NCBI GenBank assembly: GCA_964520885.1
Contig: CAZFQD010000068.1
Location: forward strand, 1-11,825
DNA from: CAZFQD01 sp964520885
GTDB taxonomy: Bacteria > Bacillota > Clostridia > Oscillospirales > SIG519
Reading direction: 5' to 3'
Length of the DNA stretch: 11,825 bases
Under the pieces are notes generated by a model. That model was given only the letters and a program-made list of their open reading frames with translations, did no database searches and was not told the DNA's origin. The first letter of the stretch is position 1; every line of letters begins with the position of its first letter. A program made the translations under genes and the position numbers. This document shows, piece by piece, positions 6,321 to 11,825 of the stretch.

Positions 6321-7530
6321 TTAATTGTAGCCGACAAACTGTCCATTTACTACCTTCTTAATATAAACTTCTCCAGAATTCAATTCCCCATTTACATCAA
6401 AGCTAACTGTTCCATTAATGCCTTGAAAACTTTTACTTGATTTTAGGACTTTAATAAGCTCTGATGGAGAAGTGCACTTCGCTATTTTCAGCACTTCACT
6501 CATAATTTTTATCGTGTCGTATCCTTTTATAGCATAGTAATCTGGTTTAGTTCCAAATTTATTTGTAAATTTAGTTTCAAAGTTGCTGTATGCCCGGTCA
6601 TTTTGCATATTCTTTAAAAATGTAACAAAAGCAAAATTATTAATGTTTTTTCCGTTTTCTTCTACAAATTTGGTATAATCAAGCCCGTCTCCGGCAAGAA
6701 CAGGTAAATTATTGTCCTGTTGCCTAAGCCAGTTTACTAAGTATATTGAGTTCTGCATTAAATCAGCAAAAAACACTGCATCTACATTCTCAACCTTCCA
6801 TTTTTTGTATGTTGTATCAAATTCATCTTTGTTTACAAAACTGCTATGACGGTCAATGATATGTATTCCATTCGCAATAGCATATTTTTCAAATGCCTTT
6901 GATAATTCAGTACCAATCATAGAATCAGCATAATATATCGCTATATTTTTATAGCCTTGTTCTTTTGCGTAATCCGCCATTTTTTTGCCAAGCACAATAT
7001 CACTGGGTGTGTTTCTAAATATAGTATTATATCCTTTTTGTGTTAAATTAGGATTTGTAGCTGTAGGTGAAATGAGCACTACACCCGCTTCATCATAGAT
7101 TTGAGCAACTGGAATGGTGTGGTCAGAAGTCCAGTGTCCAATTACAAAGGATACATCTGTGTTATTGGCAAAATTTTGAGCAATTCCAAGACTTCCGGTT
7201 AAAGTATTTTGATCATCCGCAGTAATGGTTTCAAGCTTCATCCCCAGTACCCCACCCATTACTATTGACTTCTTCTACTGCCATTTCAACACCCTAAAAA
7301 AAAAGTGTATCTTTTTTCATAAGTTGTTCAGGCCCTGCAAGTCCTATTTTAATAATTCTGTTTAACTTACTACCTTGATCTTCTCTTATTAGTTTTGGAG
7401 ATTTATTTGCCATCAATAGCTTATCTATTAAATTAACTTGAATTGTATTATTATTGTAAAAATATCCTATTAAGCTTATTAATATGATGGATGCTAATAC
7501 TAAAATAAGAAATACTTTAAACTTTCGCAT
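6321..7530 (-). pseudogene. Broken periplasmic-binding-protein-like gene (branched-chain amino acid type)
   Basis: The start is ATG 7528-7530 with AAAGGAG five nt upstream. An N-terminal membrane helix (FKVFLILVLASIILISLIGYF) without a lipobox cysteine is followed by a type I solute-binding fold: IKIGLAGPEQLMKKDTLFF, then GVEMAVEEVNSNG, GVLGMKLETITADD, and a complete C-terminal part to 6321. Two lesions break it. The first is TAG at 7294-7296 next to a nine-T run, where relatives would have a codon such as AAG. The second is one extra G in the GGGTGGGG stretch near 7251-7257, which shifts the frame. As written, translation gives a 79-residue stub. The protein resembles Peripla_BP_6 (Leu/Ile/Val-binding). 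Its role in a bacteriocin operon is unclear; ligand sensing is a guess. A sequencing error could explain one lesion, less easily both. Confidence 0.7.
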
Positions 7531-7584
7531 ACCTGCTCCTTTCAAAATTTATTAAATGAGTAATACTATTGTAAAAGACAAACC

Positions 7585-7647
7585 TTATTTGCTTCCTTTT
7601 TTTCCTGCGACATAGTCATAAATTGTGTTTGAGCTTATCCGAACCAT
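7585..7647 (-). other. Possible 20-codon ORF or gene fragment
   Basis: The minus strand reads ATG (7645-7647) to TAA (7585-7587), encoding MVRISSNTIYDYVAGKKGSK. The composition recalls the end of a helix-turn-helix recognition helix (SSNTIYDYVAGK). It has no ribosome binding site and overlaps the end of the preceding gene. It may be a leftover fragment, or not coding at all. Confidence 0.15.
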
Positions 7648-8024
7648 GTTTGATAATTCACAGCCACTGTTATACCGCCACTCAGAAGTACGATTATGAT
7701 TGAAAAGATAATAATTCTTTGAATCAGTACATTTATTACAACAGCTAAAAATATGTTGTCGTCTACTGCTATATATCCAACAACCGCTTCCGTAACCTTA
7801 TTGTGCGTTTTCTCTTTGTAAATGGGAAATGGTTTGCCGTCCAAATTTTCCGCCACCCCGCACTGAACCCCTGTTTTGTTTCCAATTTCTCCCACAACTC
7901 GGTAATTTTTATTGGGGTAGATGGCTTTCATTTGTTTTTTGGTGTAGAATTCTATTGTTGTATTATAATTTTTTCTGTGAATTTTTCCTGCATAGTTTAA
8001 TTTGTTTTGGATTTTTAATTCCAT
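7635..8024 (-). CDS. Small membrane protein of unknown function, first gene of the export locus
   Basis: A 129-residue protein. The start at 8022-8024 is preceded by GGGGTG with five nt spacing, so I prefer it to the ATG 15 nt upstream. Residues 1-85 are soluble, basic and rich in Asn, Lys and Tyr. From about residue 88 one long or two short hydrophobic segments follow (FLAVVINVL, IIIFSIIIVLLSGGITVAV), ending in a short NYQTWFG tail. I do not recognise the family. It lies between the divergent regulator and the binding-protein pseudogene, in the direction of the export genes. Immunity or sensing would be natural jobs, but nothing in the sequence proves either. Confidence 0.55.
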   Translation of the reverse strand: MELKIQNKLNYAGKIHRKNYNTTIEFYTKKQMKAIYPNKNYRVVGEIGNKTGVQCGVAENLDGKPFPIYKEKTHNKVTEAVVGYIAVDDNIFLAVVINVLIQRIIIFSIIIVLLSGGITVAVNYQTWFG

Positions 8025-8123
8025 ATTTTCACCCCGCAATATAATTTTCTGTTTGAATTTAAGTTAAATGTATCATACTTTTGTTATCTACTAAAACCGT
8101 TTTCCAGCGATGAACTTAAATCT

Positions 8124-8510
8124 TTGTTGAACAAGGCTTTTAATGAAATGGAAGAAGAACACTCAAAGAGCATTGTAGTCAAGGAAAATGGTAAATTAAC
8201 AAGAGTACAAGTTCACACGATTCAATATATTGAAAGTGTTAAGCATACAATGATTTTTCATTTGCATAGCAACAAGCTTATTTCCTGCTATGGTACCATG
8301 AATGAGTTTTATGATATTTTGTTGTCCGACAAACGATTTATTAAATGTCATAAGTCGTTTATAGTAAATATGAATTATGTTATAAGCATCTCCAATAAAG
8401 ATTTTATATTGGTTGACAAAACGCTAATACCTATTTCAAGGCAAGTTTATCAGCAAGTAAAAAATAAATATATTGATTACTTTTTTGAAAAAGGAAGTGG
8501 ATTATTATGA
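8124..8510 (+). CDS. LytTR DNA-binding protein, receiver domain missing
   Basis: The LytTR domain appears complete (SIVVKENGKLTRVQVHTIQYIES to ISRQVYQQVKNKYIDYFF) and would bind promoter repeats as AgrA-type regulators do. The open frame continues upstream of the usable starts and reads YLLKPFSSDELKSLLNKAF from 8085. This is the Lys-Pro loop and last helix of a response-regulator receiver. The remaining roughly 100 receiver residues, including the phosphorylated Asp, are absent, and an in-frame stop lies at 8016. A full regulator has been cut at its N-terminus. Possible starts are TTG 8124, TTG 8127 or ATG 8148, none with a good ribosome binding site. TTGAAT (8053-8058), 17 nt, then TACTTT is a weak promoter candidate. 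If translated, it could not receive phosphate from the kinase. Confidence 0.75.
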   Translation: MLNKAFNEMEEEHSKSIVVKENGKLTRVQVHTIQYIESVKHTMIFHLHSNKLISCYGTMNEFYDILLSDKRFIKCHKSFIVNMNYVISISNKDFILVDKTLIPISRQVYQQVKNKYIDYFFEKGSGLL

Positions 8511-9775
8511 TTTTATATTTTCTTTTTAAACTTACTCTTTTGACTGTCTTTATGACCTGTCTTACTCGGTTAAAATACAGTATTAAAAAATCATATATTA
8601 TCCTATCGGTTTTTATTTTTATTATATGGATTATCAATTCTGTTATATACAAATTTACTAATATGGATTTTTCAAATAGCATTTATCCTTTAACTGTATG
8701 TGTTCCCACTTTTATTTGCTTTTTTCTCTTGTCAAAATCAAAGGGACTTAAAGTTTTATTTACATTTTTAACCGTTTGCAATTTTGGTATGCTTATGAGT
8801 TTTGTAGGACTTCTGTCTTTTATAATTTTTAACAACTTGACCATTCGCATACTTTTTGAGTCTCTATGCTTTGTTTTTATGATAGTTTTGATTTTAAAAG
8901 TTTTTCGCAAACCGTATTTTAAAATACTCAACACCCTTGAAAAAGGCTGGGGATTTCTTTGCTTAGTCCCTAGTTTGCTGACTTTAATAATTTATTTATT
9001 ATTATATTACCCGACTGAATTCAATAACCGAACTGAAATTATACCCATTATTTTTCTTGTTTTCGCTTTAATGTTCGTCTTTTATGCGACTATTTATCTT
9101 AATTTTGAAAATGTTTCTCAACTTTATCAGTTAAGTCAGGACAGAAAATTTATGCTTATTCAAATGGATATGCAAAAAAAAGAATACAATGCACTTATGG
9201 AAAAAATTGAGGGCATTCAAATTTATAGGCATAATATGAGGCATCAGATAAACACAATTAACACCTTTTTAAATGATAACAACATCTCCGAGGCACAAAA
9301 ATACCTTGGTAAACTCAACGATAACTTTAGTAAAACCGTTATTGAAAAATATTGTGAAAATTATGGGGTTAATGTTATTTTGTCATCATACATCAATAAA
9401 GCTAAGGAAGAACAAATTAATGTGATATGCAAAGTTCAAATTTCCGAAAATATAAAAATAGACAATATTGAGCTTGGGCTTATTTTTGCAAATGCCATTG
9501 AAAACGCCACCATTGCATGCAAGAAAATTAAAACCCCTGAAGACAGAAAAATAGCCATTGTTTGCAAAGAACATTATAATCAGCTTTATATTCAAATTTC
9601 CAATATGTATGTTGGAGAGGTTTTGTTTGACAAAGATATACCTGTTTCGAATAATAAACATCATGGATTTGGAACAAGAAGTATTGTTACAATTGTAGAA
9701 AAGTATGAAGGTGTTTTCTCCTTTACTGCTGAGAATGGGATATTTAAAGTAACTGCTATTTTAAAATATGAATGA
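8507..9775 (+). CDS. AgrC-like GHKL sensor histidine kinase
   Basis: A 422-residue membrane kinase. Residues 1-200 hold about six hydrophobic segments, the layout of peptide-sensing AgrC/ComD-type receptors. Residues 205-240 form a linker helix. The phospho-acceptor region is YRHNMRHQ, with H242 the likely site. The ATP-binding domain has the N-box FANAIENA (327-334) and the G-box HGFGTRS (386-391). No frame damage is seen. ATG overlaps the regulator stop by four bases (ATGA), with AGGAAG upstream, so the two are translationally coupled. Its partner has lost the receiver, so signal output in this window is broken unless another regulator takes over. The natural ligand may be the exported peptide or a separate pheromone, neither visible. 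Confidence 0.85.
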   Translation: MILYFLFKLTLLTVFMTCLTRLKYSIKKSYIILSVFIFIIWIINSVIYKFTNMDFSNSIYPLTVCVPTFICFFLLSKSKGLKVLFTFLTVCNFGMLMSFVGLLSFIIFNNLTIRILFESLCFVFMIVLILKVFRKPYFKILNTLEKGWGFLCLVPSLLTLIIYLLLYYPTEFNNRTEIIPIIFLVFALMFVFYATIYLNFENVSQLYQLSQDRKFMLIQMDMQKKEYNALMEKIEGIQIYRHNMRHQINTINTFLNDNNISEAQKYLGKLNDNFSKTVIEKYCENYGVNVILSSYINKAKEEQINVICKVQISENIKIDNIELGLIFANAIENATIACKKIKTPEDRKIAIVCKEHYNQLYIQISNMYVGEVLFDKDIPVSNNKHHGFGTRSIVTIVEKYEGVFSFTAENGIFKVTAILKYE

Positions 9776-9781
9776 CAAAAA

Positions 9782-9834
9782 CCGCCACAAGTCTAAACTC
9801 TAAAGTTTCAGGCATTGTAGCGGGCGTTTTTTTT
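9782..9834 (+). terminator. Intrinsic terminator of the kinase operon
   Basis: CCGCCACAA (9782-9790) pairs with TTGTAGCGG (9815-9823) with one mismatch. An inner AAACT/AGTTT pairing lies inside, and eight T follow at 9827-9834. It starts a few nt after the kinase stop codon. Confidence 0.6.
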
Positions 9835-10137
9835 AATGTTTTTAAATCGCGTGCATTCTTTGCTTATCATATATATAGTCAGCAACAAATGCACGGTTGA
9901 AATTTTACTTCTGACTAATTTTCAAGGGTTACTATAAAAGTTCTTTCTCAAAACCTCAAAGTGAACATTTTCAGAATTTTCATTTTTGCAATTTATCTTG
10001 TATCTAAGCTCTTTTTTAAGAAATAATCAAGTGAAAGTGCTGCTTTTTAATACAATTTAACGATACCTTTGAAAATGCACCGCTCGTGAAAATCCGCCAT
10101 AAAAAGTGTAAATTGTATCAATATTTGAGTTCTTTTA
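9835..10137. other. Gene-free stretch between convergent units, with two inverted repeats
   Basis: No convincing coding frame or RNA gene is seen. It holds a hairpin: CGTGCATT-CT-TTGCT (9850-9864) against AGCAA-CA-AATGCACG (9881-9895), with an AT-rich loop. It also holds a 10-nt inverted repeat ATACAATTTA/TAAATTGTAT (10050-10059 and 10109-10118). The tRNA unit must end here, but no clear terminator for it was found. Confidence 0.4.
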
Positions 10138-10212
<75 letters not shown>

Positions 10213-10218
10213 GTATTT

Positions 10219-10241
10219 AGTTGTCAGTTATCAGTTGTCAG
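10219..10241. repeat. Heptamer tandem repeat upstream of tRNA-Cys
   Basis: Plus strand AGTTGTC, AGTTATC, AGTTGTC, then AG: three copies of a 7-nt unit with one base change. It lies in the spacer just upstream of tRNA-Cys. Confidence 0.6.
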
Positions 10242-10248
10242 AAAATAA

Positions 10249-10276
10249 ATAATACTGATATAATTAAAATATTCAA
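10249..10276 (-). promoter_or_regulatory. Candidate promoter for tRNA-Cys
   Basis: Minus strand TTGAAT (10271-10276), 16-nt spacer, TATTAT (10249-10254), about 37 nt before tRNA-Cys. It lies after the 10317-10336 hairpin, so Cys may be transcribed partly on its own. The surrounding DNA is very AT-rich. Confidence 0.35.
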
Positions 10277-10316
10277 ATAGGTTAAATTGTGTTAAATAAA
10301 CCTCTTCAAATTCTAA

Positions 10317-10336
10317 GAGACGCCTTAATGCGTCTC
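10317..10336. repeat. GC-rich hairpin between tRNA-Gly and tRNA-Cys
   Basis: GAGACGC (10317-10323) and GCGTCTC (10330-10336) form a 7-bp stem with a 6-nt loop. The T-rich flank (GTTTTTCTTT) is on the plus strand. In the tRNA transcript (minus) no T run follows, so there it may act as a processing or attenuation hairpin. Confidence 0.45.
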
Positions 10337-10348
10337 GTTTTTCTTTGG

Positions 10349-10424
10349 TGGAGCGGATTACGAGGTTCGAACTCGCTACCTCCACCTTGGCAAGGTGGCG
10401 CTCTACCAAATGAGCTAAATCCGC
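10349..10424 (-). tRNA. tRNA-Gly (GCC)
   Basis: On the minus strand acceptor GCGGATT pairs with AATCCGC. The anticodon loop TTGCCAA on a CCACC/GGTGG stem gives GCC. D arm AGCTCATTTGGTAGAGC and T arm GTTCGAACC are standard. CCA is encoded (10349-10351). It lies 4 nt after tRNA-Phe. Confidence 0.95.
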
Positions 10425-10428
10425 AAAT

Positions 10429-10504
10429 TGGTGCCTCCGGACGGAATTGAACCATCGACACGTGGATTTTCAGTCCACTGCTCTACCGACTGAGCTACAG
10501 AGGC
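10429..10504 (-). tRNA. tRNA-Phe (GAA)
   Basis: On the minus strand acceptor GCCTCTG pairs with CGGAGGC, including one G-U. The anticodon loop CTGAAAA on GTGGA/TCCAC gives GAA. T arm GGTTCAATTCC. CCA is encoded (10429-10431). Confidence 0.95.
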
Positions 10505-10563
10505 GAATTTCAATGAACTGCGAACGGCGAAAATTAATATTTAAGGGGTAAATCGTTCTATAA

Positions 10564-10608
10564 TTCTACATTCTACATTCTACTTTTATTTGTTAATCGT
10601 CAATCGTC
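10564..10608. repeat. Two heptamer tandem repeats in the Asp-Phe tRNA spacer
   Basis: TTCTACA, TTCTACA, TTCTACT at 10564-10584, and AATCGTC twice at 10595-10608. Both are 7-nt units, as at 10219-10241. Confidence 0.6.
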
Positions 10609-10618
10609 AATTAAAAAA

Positions 10619-10695
10619 TGGCGACTCCGAAGGGACTCGAACCCTCGACCTCCGCCGTGACAGGGCGGCGTTCTAACCAACTGAACTACGAAGCC
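10619..10695 (-). tRNA. tRNA-Asp (GTC)
   Basis: On the minus strand acceptor GGCTTCG pairs with CGGAGTC, with two G-U pairs. The anticodon loop CTGTCAC on CCGCC/GGCGG gives GTC. T arm GGGTTCGAGTCCC. CCA is encoded (10619-10621). Separated from tRNA-Val by only 3 nt. Confidence 0.95.
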
Positions 10696-10698
10696 ATA

Positions 10699-10774
10699 TG
10701 GTGGGAGTTACAGGGCTCGAACCTGTGACCCTCTGCTTGTAAGGCAGATGCTCTCCCAGCTGAGCTAAACTCCC
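10699..10774 (-). tRNA. tRNA-Val (TAC)
   Basis: On the minus strand acceptor GGGAGTT pairs with AACTCCC. The anticodon loop CTTACAA on TCTGC/GCAGA gives TAC. T arm GGTTCGAGCC. CCA is encoded (10699-10701). First gene of the cluster, directly behind the strong promoter. Confidence 0.95.
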
Positions 10775-10808
10775 GAACATTTCCGCTTTTGTCTTTAGCG
10801 GCTTGTTT

Positions 10809-10837
10809 ATTTTACTATATTTAATTTTGCTTGTCAA
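10809..10837 (-). promoter_or_regulatory. Strong promoter of the tRNA cluster
   Basis: Minus strand TTGACA (10832-10837), 17-nt spacer, TAAAAT (10809-10814), 35 nt before tRNA-Val. The perfect -35 and ideal spacing fit a stable-RNA promoter. Confidence 0.8.
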
Positions 10838-10868
10838 TACCTTTTTTTAGTATTTTAGGTGTTTTAAT

Positions 10869-10915
10869 AAAAAAATTAGATAATATAGGTGCATTGAGCA
10901 GGACCTCAATGCACC
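10869..10915 (-). terminator. Intrinsic terminator of the surface-protein gene
   Basis: GGTGCATTGAG and CTCAATGCACC (10888-10898, 10905-10915) form a perfect 11-bp stem with a 6-nt loop. On the minus strand an AT-rich stretch and seven T (10869-10875) follow. It lies 31 nt after the stop codon. Confidence 0.7.
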
Positions 10916-10945
10916 CTAAAAATTATTATATTAAATTATAGAATT

Positions 10946-11825
10946 CTATGCTCTTCTCTTTTTCATTAGCAATACAATACCTGCTAAACTTATAATTGCA
11001 AATGCGATAAAGTAAATGCTAAAATCTGTTGCTGTATCCGGTGTTGTTGGTACCGGTGTTGCCGTTGGTGCAGGTGTTGCTGTTGGTACCGGTGTTGCTG
11101 TTGGTGTCGGTGTTGCCGTTGGTGCAGGTGTTGCTGTTGGTACCGGTGTTGCCGTTGGTGCAGGTGTTGCTGTTGGTGTCGGTGTTGCCGTTGGTGCAGG
11201 TGTTGCTGTTGGTGCCGGTGTTGGGGTCGCTGTTGGTGCCGGTGTTGGGATCGCTGTTGGTGCCGGTGTTGGGGTTGGGGTTGCTGTTGGTGCCGGTGTT
11301 GGGGTTGCTGTTGGTGCTGGGGTTGGGGTTGGTGCTGGGGTCGCTGTTGGTGCTGGTGTTGGTGATGGTGTTGGTATTTCCGCACCTATATAAATGCTCT
11401 GAACTCCTCCGGTTGGCAAATATGTTGGCATAATTTTATTAATTGGAGTTTGGTTAGCAGGAGGAGGGCCCGGCACAGCAAAGTCAACCGGATAGCCTGG
11501 CATTCCATCAATTGTAGATGCCGTTGTAAAGGTAGTATATCCTGATGTGCCTGCTTTTGCTGTAAATTTAATTTTAACTAAGTCACCTTCTGTTAAACCA
11601 ACATTAGGCGAATCAAATGTATCAGCAAAAGTAATAGTTGCATATCCTGATGCTTGAACTGCTGTAAATGTATATGCATCATTAGGAAACTCTTCCGAAC
11701 CCATATCTATTTGCGAAGGTTGGACTCTTACACAAGTTCCAATAGTGTATTTATCTGGGTCAAAGGTAATTTTTATACCAAATACCATAATGCCGGTTGT
11801 AACATTTGTAAAATTATCCATTCTA
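10946..11825 (-). CDS. Cohesin-like surface protein with Pro/Thr repeat linker and C-terminal anchor, 3' part
   Basis: About 290 residues are visible and the frame runs off the right edge, so the Met at 11819-11821 need not be the start. Residues 10-100 look like a cohesin-type beta-sandwich (FGIKITFDPDKYTIG ... GYATITFADTF ... LTEGDLVKIKFTAKAGTSG). Cohesins bind dockerins on cellulosome or other surface enzymes. Residues 150-258 are a Pro/Thr/Ala linker of TATPAP-like units. The end TTPDTATD, a hydrophobic helix (about 266-286) and KKRRA has the layout of a sortase signal. TPDTA in place of LPxTG is atypical, so it may simply be a membrane anchor. The gene ends at a clear terminator, and its promoter is outside the window. 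Confidence 0.7.
   Translation of the reverse strand, partial: RMDNFTNVTTGIMVFGIKITFDPDKYTIGTCVRVQPSQIDMGSEEFPNDAYTFTAVQASGYATITFADTFDSPNVGLTEGDLVKIKFTAKAGTSGYTTFTTASTIDGMPGYPVDFAVPGPPPANQTPINKIMPTYLPTGGVQSIYIGAEIPTPSPTPAPTATPAPTPTPAPTATPTPAPTATPTPTPAPTAIPTPAPTATPTPAPTATPAPTATPTPTATPAPTATPVPTATPAPTATPTPTATPVPTATPAPTATPVPTTPDTATDFSIYFIAFAIISLAGIVLLMKKRRA
11041..11375 (-). repeat. Imperfect 18-nt tandem repeats encoding the Pro/Thr linker
   Basis: Plus strand units such as GGTGTTGCCGTTGGTGCA recur, with 12-nt variants near 11221-11350. On the minus strand they encode TATPAP/TATPTP hexapeptides. Such arrays vary in copy number and are assembly-prone. Confidence 0.85.

Noticed and set aside
8053..8081. 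Promoter TTGAAT-17-TACTTT before the LytTR gene
   Set aside because: The -10 is poor and the region is an apparent deletion junction; kept only as a weak candidate in the gene entry.
10224..10409. 61-codon minus-strand frame across tRNA-Gly
   Set aside because: It lies over a tRNA gene and its spacer repeats and has no start signal.
11041..11375. CRISPR-like repeat array
   Set aside because: Units are contiguous with no unique spacers, and stay in frame as a Pro/Thr linker.
10990..11433. Gln/His-rich and Val/Gly-rich frames in the tandem repeat
   Set aside because: Out-of-frame readings of the 18-nt repeat; only the Pro/Thr frame continues into a domain and an anchor.

Overview
The window looks like a low-GC Gram-positive chromosome of class Clostridia, possibly Oscillospirales/Ruminococcaceae-like. 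The signs are AT-rich DNA with strong AGGAGG-type ribosome binding sites, tRNA genes that encode CCA, a cohesin-like surface protein with a sorting-type C-terminus, and a Nif11/NHLP-type bacteriocin export locus. The species assignment is inference.

Left edge (1-1540). The minus-strand 5' end of a group IIC-type intron (1-53) lies directly after an intrinsic terminator (54-89). That terminator is the second of two downstream of a stand-alone PD-(D/E)XK restriction-endonuclease-like gene. The nuclease gene has a textbook promoter and ribosome binding site, but ATA where ATG is expected. Next is a headless fragment of a phage tail (XkdQ/YqbQ-like) gene, then a ribosome binding site plus a nine-codon stub of a vanished gene.

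Centre (1545-8024, all minus strand). This is a peptide-export locus. In transcription order it holds a small membrane protein of unknown function, a broken periplasmic-binding-protein-like gene, an HlyD-type adaptor, an NHLP-type ABC permease/ATPase, a 198-residue precursor (Nif11-like leader, Gly-Gly site, 85-residue Ala/Gly/Val-rich core) and a protein with an HExxH...ExxxD zinc-protease signature. The adaptor lacks its usual C-terminus, the ABC protein lacks its usual N-terminal region, and the two frames overlap. This is what a deletion of the intervening C39-peptidase transporter gene would leave. No modification enzyme is present.

Divergent plus-strand unit (8085-9775). A LytTR DNA-binding protein, cut off just inside the end of its receiver domain, is followed with a 4-base overlap by an intact AgrC-like GHKL sensor kinase. 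This pair probably once controlled the export locus.

Right side (9776-11825). A 360-base gene-free stretch with two inverted repeats is followed by a minus-strand tRNA cluster (transcription order Val, Asp, Phe, Gly, Cys) with a strong promoter. Last is the 3' part of a surface protein: cohesin-like domain, Pro/Thr repeat linker, membrane anchor.

Overall the bacteriocin locus looks partly eroded: receiver lost, binding protein broken twice, adaptor/transporter junction scarred. The precursor, the protease and the kinase remain open and undamaged.
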